Origin: Enoplolaimus lenunculus
Taxonomy: Eukaryota; Nematoda; Enoplea; Enoplida; Thoracostomopsidae
Direction: 5' to 3'
NCBI GenBank assembly: GCA_030248215.1
Contig: JASANG010001705.1
Location: 38,713-102,712 of the forward strand
DNA: 64,000 nt
Part shown: piece after piece, positions 10,172-21,418 of the stretch
Layout: every line of letters starts with the position of its first letter
Position numbering within the stretch: the first letter of the stretch is position 1
The notes under the pieces: generated by a model
What the model was told of the DNA's origin: nothing
Seen by the model: the letters and a program-made list of their open reading frames with translations, nothing else
Databases searched by the model: none
Made by a program: the position numbers and the translations under genes

Positions 10172-10625
10172 TACTGGAGTGACCCAAATAAGAGGGGCAC
10201 TGATATTTATTTGGCTTCTTTAGAAGGTACACCCCTGGTATTCGGTTACGGGCTGTTATTTATTTTTAACTCACGCTTCACCGCCCTTCGTTACTGATAT
10301 CCGGTACTGCAATTAATTTCCGTTGAATTAAACTTTTATTTGTCTTGTATCAAAAGCTTGAGCGATAAAAGCTAGGTTATAGATACTTCGGAATGTACTT
10401 TCAAAATTTAAGTACGCTTTAAAGTTTCAAACTCGAATTATTTGGTCCTGGAGTCATTTATGCACTACATTTGGGGATAATTGACATTTATGTACTCTAA
10501 TTATGGTTCAGGGACTCTATCCGCTTACGGACACTTGTTCAGGATACGGATTTCTATTGATTGAGACTAAAAATGGGGACCCGTCCCTCTTATTACCCTC
10601 TGTCTTTTATTCGAGTCACTGCAGC
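10172..10625. mobile_element. MITE family P, about 450 bp, full-length copy
   Basis: Starts TACTGGAGTGACCCAAATAA, contains GGTTACGGGCTGTTATTTAT and TATCCGCTTACGGAC, and ends TTATTCGAGTCACTGCAG, the inverted terminus. It abuts repeat M. Confidence 0.85.
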
Positions 10626-10676
10626 TTTAACTAAAATTCGTTACAAAATTTCTGCCGGGATTCAGTCTTTTCGGAT

Positions 10677-10846
10677 AATGAGTTGAATCAATCAGTCTGA
10701 GTAGCGACTATCAGAACGCAAGTTTTGAGTTGATTCAACACGTTCTGACTGAATAAATTAACTTCCCAGGAATCAACTCAACTCATCAACTCAACTCTCA
10801 GAATGAGTTTATGTTTACTGATTAATTAACTCACTGGATTTACACC
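10677..10846. mobile_element. MITE family D, partial copy
   Basis: Ends ATTAACTCACTGGATTTACA and carries the family's inverted GAGTTGA/TCAACTC motifs. The left end is missing or eroded. Confidence 0.6.
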
Positions 10847-11163
10847 ATCTGAAGCTTTAACATCATTCTTTGCAGGAAAATGCGATTCTTGCTCCACAGG
10901 TTATGGTTGAAATTTGGGTTACGATATTTAAATTGCATATTCAATTGACCGGATTATCGCTTGACTAGCAATTACTGCATAATGAATAATAGCTTTGTTC
11001 ATTCATTTCCACACCGCATTCGAGATTCCGAACGTTGAGTTGTAGACCATGCTCCTGCCTATTTTACACAGCTGCATTCGGGCTATCGAACGGTTTGAAC
11101 CAGAGGAAACAATTGCAGCTGTGGCACTGTTTCATCTACTTTCCTTCTTCGGCCAATGTACTT

Positions 11164-11560
11164 ATAGATTATGGCCGTAGCAACAGTATAAGCATATTTC
11201 TAAGCGTAAGCCTAAAAGCTAAGCGTGATGATAAGCGTACACTGTAAATTTCAATGAGTTAATCAATTCAGCTGTCGAGTTAGTTATTTCTGAAAATATT
11301 AACTCACCATAAGTTGAGTTGATTCATTCTATTTGAGTTGACCCTGGGTTGAGTTGACCCTACGATGAGTTGACCTTGGGTGAGTTGATTAGTTAACTCA
11401 GAATGAAGTGAATCAACTCAAAATTTTGAGTTCTGATAGTCCTAACTCAGACTGAGTGACTCAACTCATTCTGAGTTATAACCAACTTACCTAAATTTAC
11501 AGTGATTTACTTAAACATAATCTTAAGCCTAAATCCTAAGCCTAAGCAAAAAATTGTTCT
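11164..11560. mobile_element. TTAGGC-type MITE split by a family D MITE
   Basis: The left part (GGCCGTAGCAACAGTATAAG, short CCTAAG-like array) breaks at about 11240 and resumes at about 11505 with CTTAAGCCTAAATCCTAAGC and the AAGCAAAAAATTG landmark. The interruption is the D element, so this copy is older than that insertion. Its right terminus is lost where a single 133-bp satellite unit follows. Confidence 0.75.
11240..11504. mobile_element. MITE family D, full-length copy
   Basis: Perfectly inverted first bases: CACTGTAAATTTCAATGAG at the left and CCTAAATTTACAGTG at the right. The interior is a series of GAGTTGAC-type motifs. Inserted into a TTAGGC-type MITE. Confidence 0.85.
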
Positions 11561-11659
11561 AAACCATATGATAGATATATGTGCCACTTTTAAAATACTT
11601 GCACGTGTATTAAATGTGGATTTAATAGAACACTCAAACCCAAATATAAACATTACTAT

Positions 11660-11793
11660 TTTTACGTCCGATTCTAAATTGCTTCGCTCGCGGTATGGTA
11701 AAGCTGAGTCGGCAGATGACACAAAACTTCAAACCCGCAATTATCGAAACAGAATTACAGAAATTGCTTGAGCGCTGTTTGCATCATACCTAA
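11660..11793 (+). repeat. Single dispersed unit of the 133-bp satellite
   Basis: One unit (ACGTCCGATTCTAAATTGCT ... GCTTGAGCGCTGTTTGCATC) of the array found in tandem at 50345-51050. Finding a lone unit 39 kb away suggests the satellite derives from, or seeds from, a mobile sequence. Confidence 0.85.
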
Positions 11794-11969
11794 ATACTTC
11801 GATAAAATCGACCATGTGTAATCCATGCATTTTTTTGACAAACACTTTATTTTACCAATTTAATTTCTTAAAAGATAAGTTTTACTTGAGTAAAATTACA
11901 GGACTGATTTCGCTAGAGATATTAAACCTTATAGCGAGTTAATGGATACTACGTAAATATTTTGTCGAG

Positions 11970-12075
11970 GGCCACCGTGGAAAGCTTAAGCAAAAAAGTT
12001 AATCTAAACCTTAAGCTAATATTCTATAACAGTTATGACGGAAAACGTTCCGGTTCTGTTCTATATATACATGGG
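11970..12075. mobile_element. TTAGGC-type MITE, sub-family C, right-half fragment
   Basis: Contains AGCTTAAGCAAAAAAGTTAA and the terminus GGAAAACGTTCCGGTTCTGTTCTA...CATGGGC. The CCTAAG array is absent. Confidence 0.65.
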
Positions 12076-12841
12076 CTTTGTCGAGAAACCGATTTCTGTA
12101 TTGGCATTAGCAAGAATGCAGTATAATTGTGAAAAACGATTTTTGTCAACTTCAATTCAGCATAATGGCTCAAGGTGTAGACGGATAGTAAAAACAACGG
12201 AAACGGAAACGAATAGTGATCAAAATAACGGACACGAAAACCGGATATTGAAGTGTAAAAGTTTCAAAAATGTTTTATATTTTACCCAACACAATTGACA
12301 CCTGCATTTATATTCATCGGTTTTTAAAAATATGAAAGAGAAAATTGCGGTTGCATTGAAATTTTTAAGATTTTGAATGAATTTCATCATTTTTATTTCG
12401 TTTCAAACAATTGCAGCATATGTGCGATGAATAATTGCAAGATAAATACGTGATCTCACAACAAATTTTGAACATAAAAATAACAGAATTTTCGTTATTT
12501 CTATAACGGAAACAGAAACGGAACCCGATCGTTGCCGGAAACGGAAACGGATATCGGGTTACACCCTGTCATGAGTAGAAAAAATAAATCAAATTTTGAT
12601 ATCAGACACCTTTGTATATGTTACAATGTGTTCATATGGCATCAAACCTCCTGTTCTTACCTTCAAAGTTTGCCTTAAATGTTTGTTAGCAATTGCACGC
12701 TTTTGCTGCAAACTTAAGTCTAACCTGAGCCTTAGCTTAAGGTTGAAACATGTAATGCTAAAACTTTTTTAGAAAGGGTAACTCATGGTAGGAAGCGAAT
12801 CCCGCGGTTGGTTTTGCCTACGGATCCAGGCTGGTCCATAC

Positions 12842-13159
12842 CAAGGTACAACCGGAGGTCTGCCTCCGCTCCGGCTCTGGCAGAAAATCGGCCCCCCGGT
12901 TCCGGCTCCGATGGAATTTTTGCCGGAGGTTCCGGCAATTTCGGTAGTAAAATTTTGCATTAATTTTGCAAAATTTATCTGTTTAGCGGGTTTAGTTCTG
13001 GTTTTGTCACAATTTCCAGGAAAGGGTTTCTGAAATTTCGCAGAAAATTAGCGTAAAATCAAACAACTTCACAACATATTGCAAATATTGGCTAAAATTA
13101 ACTAATTAACCATCATTCCGGCTCCGGCTCCAGCGTTTTTCATCTCCGGTTGCACCCTG
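12842..13159. mobile_element. hAT-type MITE family G, 318 bp, with 8-bp target duplication
   Basis: Ends CAAGGTACAACCGGAGGT and CATCTCCGGTTGCACCCTG are inverted. The octamer GTCCATAC occurs exactly at 12834-12841 and again at 13160-13167. CCGGCTCCGG-rich terminal regions flank an AT-rich middle. The exact 8-bp duplication places the family in the hAT class and suggests recent insertion. Confidence 0.93.
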
Positions 13160-13572
13160 GTCCATACCTATATGGGGAGTATGAAAAGTTGAAATATATA
13201 ATTTTAATTATATGACATTAGCTTGCCGTCAAAATATTGACGCAAAACTTGCCAACGACAATTTGTCTTCAAATATTCAAAATTTAAATAATAACTAAGC
13301 TAATTTTCGTTGTTTCGTAAATTGAAAATTGTGTTTATTTTGAATTTCTTGCGTTCGTTTTGAAGTATAAAAATTAATTGTATATTGAAATAGAAATTTA
13401 GATCAAACTTTTGTGTTTCATCACGTTGTTATTAACAGATTTTACGTTATTAGCTTTCCAGCAGTCTTTTACAGCACTGTTGTACGCTTCATTGTCTAAT
13501 GAATTTCTCTTAATCATAACGTGTAAAAGGATCTATTTCGCTGTAAAATAGTTGCCTGTCCATAACGAATAT

Positions 13573-13761
13573 AGCCAATATATAGAGCAGGGCCGGACCA
13601 GTATTGTAACCATATTCCTAAGTCTAAGCCTAAGCGTAAGGATGAGCCTATTCTTAAGCCTAAGTCTAAGCCTAAACCTAAGCAAAAAATAGCCTAAAGC
13701 TTAAACTGAATCTATAACAGCCCCGCCGGAAAACGAACCGGTCCTGTTCTATACATGGGCC
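13573..13761. mobile_element. TTAGGC-type MITE, sub-family C
   Basis: Ends AGCCAATATATAGAGCAGGG and CCTGTTCTATACATGGGCC, inverted, enclose CCTAAG runs and the family landmark AAAAATAGCCTAAAGCTTAA. The termini carry CCGG-rich variants (GGCCGGACC, GAACCGGTCC) that define sub-family C. Confidence 0.88.
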
Positions 13762-14030
13762 CACCGTGGTTTATTGCTGCATCAACTCGGCAACTTTTAA
13801 TGATCGCATCGCGTTGCTCAGACTATAAACATAACCTAACTTCTATGTGGTGGTTCGGTGTCATAGCCATATTTCCACTTCGGAAGGGGAATTACACGCT
13901 CAATTAAAATTTCTGCCAAACCAGAATGTTGTAGGTTAATTTAACCGTCACGTATTTGCCTTATTTTTATCATCCATCCAATAATTTCAAGCCCATATGT
14001 ATACTCTATACCGTCGGGTATACATCGCTG

Positions 14031-14220
14031 GGCCAATGTTACTTTAAAGGGCGTAACAACAGATTAAGCGTATAAGCCTAAGCCTAAGCGTTGCAAAAAC
14101 GTGTTCCTAAGCTTAAGCCAAGCCTAAGCCTAAGCCTAAACAAAAATGTAATCCAGAATCTAAACGTACTCTTTTATAGACCCACCAGTAACCTGGACGC
14201 CCCTTAAAGTAACATAGGCC
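14031..14220. mobile_element. TTAGGC-type MITE, sub-family B, exact 8-bp target duplication
   Basis: Termini GGCCAATGTTACTTTAAAGG and the complement ending AACATAGGCC. The octamer CATCGCTG lies immediately left (14023-14030) and right (14221-14228) of the element, a perfect duplication. Inside are CCTAAG runs around GCGTTGCAAAAACGTGTTCC. Confidence 0.93.
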
Positions 14221-14616
14221 CATCGCTGTGAGCATAAGTACCACTTATTATTAATACTAATAATAGCGATTTTAGAATAGCTAACGATATTGAAATCAGT
14301 AATAGTTTATATATTGTCAGTGCCAAAGCTGGCTAGGGTAAGTGACCCCCAAAGGTTAACGGTGGGGCTTCCTTGCCATGAACCACAATATTTTTCAAAT
14401 TTTGATGAATATTAACGGCTCTTTTTTAGGCTTTAAATCCTGTTAGGTTGCTGACCCCTCGTTTGGTTGGGAACATAGGGGGGATTATGGCCGTATGGGG
14501 CTGATTTTCCCGGCGCTGATCGTTTATAATGGTGCCAAGAGATAGAACTATTTGTGTTGTCTAACATTTTAAGAATGCTAATCACGTCTTACTTCAAATC
14601 CCTTATCCGCAATTGC

Positions 14617-14787
14617 GTCCATATATAGGACAGGACCGGAACAGTAGGATAAGCCTATTCCTAAGCCCAAGCCTAAGCCTAAACCTAAGCGTAAGCCTAA
14701 GCCTAAGCAAAAAAATTAGTCTACAGCTTAAACTAACTCTATTACAGCCCCGCCGGAAAACAATCCGGCCCGGTTCTGTACATGGGC
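14617..14787. mobile_element. TTAGGC-type MITE, sub-family C
   Basis: Left GTCCATATATAGGACAGGAC and right CCGGTTCTGTACATGGGC are inverted ends around a CCTAAG array and the AAAATTAGTCTACAGCTTAA landmark. Confidence 0.85.
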
Positions 14788-14948
14788 TTGCAATTGTATA
14801 CCCCTCTGTTAATCAATTTCAACCTGAGTTCAATGATGCCGGTTGTTAGACAACTTGGTGCTTTTGAAAGCGAAGCCAACAGTGTACGTGTCGTTTTTTT
14901 GTCCCAGCGGCTGATACATAACATTGGTGGTCATGGGTTATTGTTGTA

Positions 14949-15608
14949 GTGTACTATAGTGACCCGAATTAGGGGGTTAACCAAGTGGATTCCATTGGGA
15001 GTCCCAATTACTGCACTGTAAATTCCAGTGAGTTGAATAATCAACTCAAAGAGAGAATTAGTTATTTCTGGTTATCCCTGAGTTAATAACAGTAAATGTC
15101 AATTCACTCTGAGCGGATTTCATTCCGGGTGAGTTGATTGCTTAACTCAGATTGAGTTCAATCAATATAGAAATCTGAGTTCTGAAAGACCTAATTCAGA
15201 CCTCAGACCTCTGAGTGGATTCAACTCCTTCTGAGTTAAAATCAACTCACTGGAATTCACACGGTAAGAGTCTCTATATGTAATTAGAGTTCGTTAGTGG
15301 ATAGAGTCTTTAAGTCCTAATTGGAGACCATAAATAAGACCAAAGCAGAATAATGCAACCGGATACTCAAATATGTAACAGACACTCAGACAATCCTGAA
15401 AAAGTTTATTAAATTATAAAGAAATTAATAAACATGACAATCATTGAAAATGTTTCAGAGCAAGCCGGGTTTTCCGCAAAAGAAAGAATATAAAACAGGA
15501 CGTGGTTGGGTCCAAAAATAAATAACAGTCCATAACCGAATAATAGGATTTAACCTATCATCTGCATAGAAAAAATAAATATAGGTCCCCTCCTCATATT
15601 CGGGCCGC
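14949..15608. mobile_element. MITE family P split by a family D MITE
   Basis: TACTATAGTGACCCGAATTA opens the element. It is interrupted at about 15013 and resumes after 15262 with AGAGTCTCTATATGTAATTA, then runs through AACAGTCCATAACCGAATAA to the eroded end TCATATTCGGG. The interruption is a complete D element, so P is the older insertion. Confidence 0.78.
15014..15262. mobile_element. MITE family D nested in family P
   Basis: CACTGTAAATTCCAGTGAGT at the left and ACTCACTGGAATTCACACG at the right form the inverted ends. The interior is of TGAGTT/AACTCA motifs. No coding capacity. Confidence 0.85.
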
Positions 15609-15720
15609 TGGTGGCTGCAGATCCGTAAACTTCCCTAACCAACACTGTTCGTATAATATGTTTCTTGGGAAACATATTACGCAACGCGCTATGGTTTTTC
15701 AGCATAGAGTAGTATACGCA

Positions 15721-16110
15721 TATGTCGCGGCCCAATTCTTAGTTTAGCACAATTCCGAATTGGGTTAGTCCGGGATGTAATTACGACTTGTGCTAGCCGA
15801 CTGTGTAATTCTTTCTATGCGACGCGCGCGCCTTGAGATTGGTTACTACCTTAATGCCATACTCAAAGACGATTGGCTGATACGAATACGCCTTTATGAT
15901 TGGTTAAGTAATCGCAATTTTGTGGCTACCAAACAGTTTGTTTTGCTGAGCAAAGCAGAATCAAACAGGATTACGACTGTCAAGTAACAAATAAGAAAAA
16001 GGCACAGCTTCATCAGACAAGATTCCACCTTGGGCTAGCTCAAGTCGTAATTCCGCTTCGGACTAGCCCACTTCGGAATTGGGCTGAATTAAGACTTGGG
16101 CTACGACATA
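15721..16110. mobile_element. Foldback element with about 75-bp inverted ends and CCAAT boxes
   Basis: The left arm (TATGTCGCGGCCCAATTCTT ... TTACGACTTGTGCTAGCC) pairs with the right arm (GGCTAGCTCAAGTCGTAATT ... GGGCTACGACATA). The central part contains three inverted CCAAT boxes (GATTGGTTA, GATTGGCTG, GATTGGTTA). Only one copy is in the window. Confidence 0.8.
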
Positions 16111-16549
16111 TATACTATGAGCAAATCTGAGCAAAAGCCGGCAAAATAAATCGGTCATTCACGTTATAGTATTTACGCTACTGTAAAAAATCGTACCCAC
16201 ACCGACGTCCAGTGTACACCCACCGGATAACTGATGGACCTTCTGAACGGCGTATACTTCGTCACATTATTGCACATATACACTCCACTTTGTCAATACG
16301 TCATAGAAGGGACAGCTGTTTTGTCTTGAGTCTGTCAGATAGGATTCCACTTTTTACATAATACACAGTCTGTCCAAAGACACTCTGTTTAGCAAAGTAT
16401 CGCGACAACTCGTCGACCGACAATTCGTAGTACAACATTTCGTCGTCCCCGACAACTCGTCATGGCGACAATTTGTCGCCTGCCTGTTGGTACGACAACT
16501 CACCGACCTACCTACTTGTTACCCCGACAACGTGTTTACCAATTAATGA

Positions 16550-16695
16550 GAGGCAGGGGCAGGGAGGTTTATCCCCCTCTGGAAAATTTTTGTCCCCCCA
16601 AAATCTTCAATCTTGCACGTTCATCGAAAACCCTTGTATGCCCGTCCTGAATAACTTTTAGCCGCCCCTAGTAAGATGAGCTGACTACAGGCCTG
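16550..16695. mobile_element. hAT-type MITE family F
   Basis: GGCAGGGGCAGGGAGGTTTA at one end and CTAGTAAGATGAGCTGACTAC at the other, with the CAAAATCTTCAATCTTGCACG core. It directly abuts the P element at 16700. Confidence 0.75.
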
Positions 16696-16699
16696 ATCT

Positions 16700-17157
16700 T
16701 ACTGTATTGACCCGAAGAAGAGTGGGAGGGGTAATAAGAGGGTAGTCCCATTTTGAGTCCCGATCAATTGGAGTCCGTATCCCTAATAAAAGTCCGTAAG
16801 CGGATAGAGTCCCTAAACTCTAATTAGAGTTCATAAATGACAATTATCCCTAATTGTAGCGCATAAATGACACCAGAACCAAGTAAAGTTGAGTTTGAAA
16901 CTTAAAGCCTACTTAAGTTTTGAAAATAACAATCCAAAGTATTACCTTGCATTATCGCTCAAGCTTTTGATGCAACGCAAAAAACGTTTAATTCAACGGA
17001 TAGTTGCAATACCGAATATATTAGTAACGAAGGACGGCGGAGCGTGGGCTAAAAATAAATAACAGTCCGTAACCGAATAACAAGGGGGGTACCCTCTGAA
17101 GAGACCAAATAAATATCAGTCTCAACCCCCTCCCCTCTTATTCGGGTCACTACAGTA
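16700..17157. mobile_element. MITE family P, full-length copy
   Basis: TACTGTATTGACCCGAAGAA and CTTATTCGGGTCACTACAGTA are the inverted ends. The interior follows other P copies (AATAAAAGTCCGTAAGCGGA, AAAAATAAATAACAGTCCGT). 458 bp; no coding capacity. Confidence 0.92.
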
Positions 17158-17450
17158 CCGTTAAGTTTACCTCTTCTGAGCGCTTAAGTGCTTTAAAAAT
17201 TAACCTGGTCGTTTTTTACTGGTTCAATAGGATACGTTTATATCATTCTTATTCTAAATGCTATTATAGTTTTTCATGGAATCTCAGGCGTGGACTCAGT
17301 TCACGTGTTTGTTTATAAACCGATTCAAAATGAAATTATTTACAAAAAAGGCATTACATATCCAAGATTTTTCTGGCATTTCTAGAGCGGCCCAAACTTC
17401 AACCGGTAGACAGGCCAGTTACCCTACATGCCAGATAGGTAGTTTACCTC

Positions 17451-17577
17451 TGTAGCGGGCAGGGAGACTCAGCTCCCTTAGACAAATTTTTGCTTGTAAG
17501 TCAACGAAAGCCCTTGTATGTCCCTCCTGCCAAAATTTCTAGCCCCCCTTAACAAGGTGAACTCGCTACTGGCCATG
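17451..17577. mobile_element. hAT-type MITE family F, copy
   Basis: GCGGGCAGGGAGACTCAGCT through AACAAGGTGAACTCGCTACT. It retains the CTTGTAAGTCAACGAAAGCC core seen in the 46.6 kb copy. Confidence 0.72.
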
Positions 17578-17811
17578 GTAACTATAGATTGTTTAAGCTA
17601 TATGTGATATCTATGATTTGCCTAAATGGGTACGTTTATTTTTGATCATATTTTGTCTGTTGTTTTCGTTTAAGTGTTTCGATTATTTCTTTTATTGGTT
17701 TGTTTATCTTCTTAAATGTGTATAGCAGCTATTGCCTGTTTATATGAAGAACGGATTTGCAATAATTGGCGAAACAGCGTCTTTGAATCTGTGTGCATAT
17801 TTTGATGCAGC

Positions 17812-18022
17812 GGTCAATGTAAAGACCAGGGACGGAATAGTATTATAAACATATTCCTAAGCCTAAGCCTAAGTGTAAGAATGAGCATATTCCCAAGCCT
17901 AAGCGTAACAATGAGCATATTCCTAAGCCTAAGCCTAGGACAAGCAAAAAAATTTATTTAACTGAAGCTTACACTATTTCAGTCCCGCAGACAAACATTC
18001 CGCTCCTGATCTTTACATGGCC
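17812..18022. mobile_element. TTAGGC-type MITE, family A
   Basis: TCAATGTAAAGACCAGGGACGG at the left and CCGCTCCTGATCTTTACATGG at the right form the inverted ends. It has CCTAAG runs with AATGAGCATATTCC spacers and the GCAAAAAAATTTATTTAACT landmark. Confidence 0.85.
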
Positions 18023-18280
18023 CCGCAGCCTAGCTATCGCAAAGTTCCGTTTCCAGGTTTCTAAAACGTAACCGAATGTTTTGCTTTGAAAACATGAAAT
18101 TTCAGATTCCGAACGCTAAATATAGTAAACTGAAATTTTTTCGCTTAAGATTGTTTCTGCTAAACGTGGTTTAACATTAAATTGTTTTTAATACGGCCGC
18201 TTGCAGTAAGAATGTTACTTTACATTTAACTACGTGTACTTGTAGGTACGGGACTGCACAACCTAACTGTTTCAGATTAT

Positions 18281-18477
18281 GGCCCATGTAAAAAGATCAG
18301 GTGCGAAACGTTTTTCAGCAGGTCTGCAGTAGAGTAACCTAAAGCGTTAGACAATTTTTTGCTTAGGCTTACGCTTAGATGTACATATAAGCTAATTCTA
18401 ACGCTTAGGCTTAAGCTTTAGGCTAACAAATATGCTTATACTACTGTTACGACCCTGTTCTATATATACGTTGGCCA
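18281..18477. mobile_element. TTAGGC-type MITE, family A, opposite orientation
   Basis: GGCCCATGTAAAAAGATCAG opens it, then ACGTTTTTCAGCAGGTCTGC and few TTAGGC-like hexamers. It ends CCCTGTTCTATATATACGTTGGCC, a mixed A/C-type terminus. Confidence 0.82.
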
Positions 18478-18773
18478 ATATTGAATAGATACCACTTCAT
18501 GGTAGTTTTTGAATGATTTATGAACTACCGCGTTATGGTATAAGAGAAATTATTTACTTTATAAAGTTTTTCATAAATTTAAGAGTGTACAACGGGACAG
18601 AAATAATGGAGTCTACTGCTTCTAGTATGAGGTTAATATATTATATTGTGACTGTATTATATTCTACCGGGGCTAATATTTCTCTTTATTGGGGGTATTA
18701 TTTTTGACTCAATCAGAAAATGTTTAAAGGTTTTGCTATATTTTATATTTCATCTGATTCTTCTATTTCTCAA

Positions 18774-18899
18774 TATGGTTGTTGGCCTGAAAAAAATTAC
18801 CGGAAAAAATGTATTTTTTTCATTTTTTTCCATGTTTTCCGGGAAAAATGAAAAAAATCATTTTTTTCCGGTCAAGTTTTTCCGGAAAAAACAACCCTG
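18774..18899. mobile_element. hAT-type MITE family H, 126-bp internal-deletion copy with 8-bp duplication
   Basis: Begins TATGGTTGTTGGCC and ends GGAAAAAACAACCCTG. The octamer TTTCTCAA is exactly duplicated at 18766-18773 and 18900-18907. It consists mostly of GGAAAAAATG and its complement, so it is nearly all terminal repeat. The 81-residue open frame across it is not a gene. Confidence 0.92.
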
Positions 18900-19001
18900 T
18901 TTCTCAAAATTTCGTCGTTTTAGCGAAATACATTTAATTGAAAATACAAAAATATCGACTTATAAACATTTTCATTAATCTATTGGTTCAATTGCGTAGA
19001 A

Positions 19002-19655
19002 CAGGGCTGCCACAGTAATATAAGCATATTCGTAAGCCTAAAACCTAAGTCTAAAGCATGAGTGTAATCAATAAATAGTCCGAAGTTTAACCCCTTCTCA
19101 CATTGAGTTGCCTATAGGCAACTCAGCACAGTGTATATACGTTAAATAATATATCGCACCGCGTTTAACAATTGCAAAACGTTATACATAGTACTAAATC
19201 ACCACAAGACGTGAGAACCCCCTCGGGCTCGAGCGTCAAGCTCCTATAGCTGAGTCGTGATGGTGTACGCCTCCCACTCCAGTCAATGGAGTTCGAATCC
19301 TAACATAAAAGTAGGTCTCAGGGGAAATAGAAAATATTCATGTGAGAAAGGGTTAAGTATATTTTATTGAAATGCTGTAAAAAAAACGTTCCGCTCATGA
19401 TCTTTTACATACATTCTTACACTTAGGCTTAGGCCCAGGCTTAGACTTTGGCTTAGGAATATGCTCATTCTTACGCTTAGGCTTAGGCTCAGGCTTAGAC
19501 TTAGGCTTTGGCATAGGAATATGCTCATTCTTACGCTTACGCTTAGACTCTGGCTTAGACTTAGGCTTTGGCTTAGGAATATGCTCATTCTTACGCTTAG
19601 GCTTAGGCTTAGGCTAAGAAATATGGTTATAATACTGTTCCACCCCTGTTTTTTT
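19002..19655. mobile_element. Two joined TTAGGC-type MITEs, one split by the tRNA-like MITE
   Basis: The first copy starts TAGAACAGGGCTGCCACAGT. It breaks at the TTAA in its AGTCCGAAGTTTAA landmark, where the tRNA-like MITE lies, and resumes GTATATTTTATTGAAATGCT to CTCATGATCTTTTACAT. The second copy, in opposite orientation, follows with TTAGGC arrays and ends CCCTGTTTTTTTACATTGGCC. A 103-residue frame of leucine/serine repeats on the minus strand is only the TTAGGC array translated. Confidence 0.8.
19087..19356 (+). mobile_element. piggyBac-type (TTAA) MITE carrying a tRNA-like sequence, copy 1
   Basis: Flanked by TTAA on both sides, with inverted ends CCCCTTCTCACATTGAG and ATGTGAGAAAGGG. 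Next to the left end is the perfect palindrome GAGTTGCCTATAGGCAACTC. The interior has an A-box-like TAGCTGAGTCGTGATGG and a B-box-like GAGTTCGAATCC 31 bp later, as in tRNA-derived promoters. The insertion sits exactly at a TTAA in a TTAGGC-type MITE, confirming TTAA targeting. Confidence 0.9.
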
Positions 19656-19719
19656 ACATTGGCCAACTCAACCATTTTGGTCGTTCTTACACTTTATATG
19701 ACAGTGTGCCCCCCTTAAA

Positions 19720-20275
19720 ATATTTGTGTCTCAAATATCAACTTTCCTCGTACGTCATCGCTTTTACGATCGCTCGCTATTGGTCAAAATGTTTCATATT
19801 AATTTTAGTCAAAACATTCTCATATTCCATAGTTTTATTCTTATTAATGTATTCTATTTTATATAAATAAATAAAGAAATAAGAGACTTTGGTTGATTGA
19901 GTAAGTAAATAAAGATGACGTTTAACGCGTTCGCATTGTTTATTTTTCACTCCAGGCACGCTATATTTTGATTTACTCCTGGTTAATAATAAACCGGTAC
20001 GCTAGCTGGCCAAACTATAGTGCCGGGCATTGTTGCACTCAAAGCAGCAAGCCAAATTACCTTTTCGGGGCGTCTGTTTTACTGCGGAACGGCAATAGAA
20101 TAGGTTTAGGGATGCGTTATACTTTAACCGTTCCGGACGCTGCCGGGACGACGCTGAGCGCTAATGCACGCCGATGTGTCTTTGTAAATAAAATCATAGG
20201 TAAAATTTATGGCGTACGTCGGCACGCGGCGGTGTCTGACGGCTTGCGGCAAGTATAGCGCACCCTCTAAGAATT
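19720..20275. other. Unassigned stretch with a 96-codon open frame
   Basis: No repeat family recognised. Bases 20020-20260 are locally GC-richer and open on the plus strand, but the predicted peptide matches nothing I know and no splice context supports it. Confidence 0.4.
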
Positions 20276-20719
20276 GAGACTAAAATTTTTTGCATACGTT
20301 TTAGGTTTATATACAAAATGTTTTACTAAGCTTTACGTTCAGGCTCAACTTTAGATTTATCCTAACACTGATGCTTTTGACTTAGGAATAGGCTAAGGCT
20401 ACCGTTACGCTTTTTAAAGTAACACTGACACAGGGAACAGACACTAACGGTATGTGATGTTGGTTTGGTTTCAAAAACTTAATTCAGTTCAACATTTTAG
20501 ACAATGAAAAGTACACACCTGGTGCACAGGTGTAAGGGGGTAAAGGTTTTTTTACGACGCCCGTGTTTAACCTGCAGAAATCTAGATTTTATCACCCACG
20601 GGTACGCCGAGCAAAATTGCTTCACCCTCGACCCAATTTTACCCATCGTTATTTTTCTTCTGTATTGAGACCAAAAACTTGGCTAATTTTTGTGTGTAAT
20701 GGTCGCTTTGTTTAACTGC

Positions 20720-21036
20720 AGGGTGCAACCGGAGGTGAAAACCATTCAATCGAAGGTCAAAAATGTTTGCCAGATTTTTAGTCGTCCATGAGACATGCCA
20801 TACGCAGTTGAAATAGCGTCCAAATCGGTAATTTTATTTTTTCGCAGTGCTGTCAAAAGTTAGTGTTAAATTGTTTTTAAAATTTCTCAAAACTTTAAAT
20901 TATTTTTAAAATTCTCTAAAACTATAAATTATTCTTAAAAGTCTCAAAAACTTTAAATTGGGTTTCAAATTCTCCAAAAACAAAATATTTTTCAAATTCT
21001 TCAAAACTTTAAATTAATTTTAAAATTTTCCAAAAC
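20720..21036. repeat. Family G end fragment and TTTAAA-rich simple repeat
   Basis: CAGGGTGCAACCGGAGGTGA at 20720 is one terminus of the G MITE without its partner. From about 20880 an irregular tandem of AAATTCTCCAAAACTTTAAA-type units (about 35 bp) runs to the next element. Confidence 0.6.
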
Positions 21037-21039
21037 TTC

Positions 21040-21248
21040 GGCCAATGTAAAAAGATCAGGGGCGGAACGTTTTTCTGTGGGACTGTAATAGAGTAAGCTT
21101 AAGCTTTAGTCTAATACTTTTCTTGGCTTAAGTTTAGGATTATACTTAGGCTTAGGCTTAGGAATACGCTCATTCTTACGCTTAGGCTTAGGCTTAAGTT
21201 TAGGAATATGCTTATAATACTGTTCCGCCCCTGTTCGTTACATTGGCT
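21040..21248. mobile_element. TTAGGC-type MITE, family A, exact 8-bp target duplication
   Basis: GGCCAATGTAAAAAGATCAG and CCCCTGTTCGTTACATTGGCT are the inverted ends. The octamer AAAACTTC lies immediately left (21032-21039) and right (21249-21256). One of the cleanest copies of the family. Confidence 0.94.
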
Positions 21249-21418
21249 AAAACTTCAAACATGCTGCAAGGTTAGTAAGGGCTGTGATTTGCCAATCGTA
21301 AGGAACATGCGCAATTCCGGGGTTCTTGGGGTCTCGATAATTCAGACAGAGGGTTCCGGAGAATTCCGGACCGGTGAAATGGCATGTGCGGACGGCAAGA
21401 TTTCACCAGAAAGTTGGA

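Noticed and set aside
19087-19356. Functional tRNA gene
   Set aside because: A and B boxes are tRNA-like, but the T-stem is mispaired, no complete cloverleaf can be drawn by eye and the sequence is a repeated MITE.
19364-19718. Leu/Ser or Leu/Arg repeat frames on both strands
   Set aside because: Again the TTAGGC array read in two directions.
19968-20258. 96-codon frame in locally GC-richer DNA
   Set aside because: No recognisable family, splice context or repeat support; kept only as an unassigned stretch.
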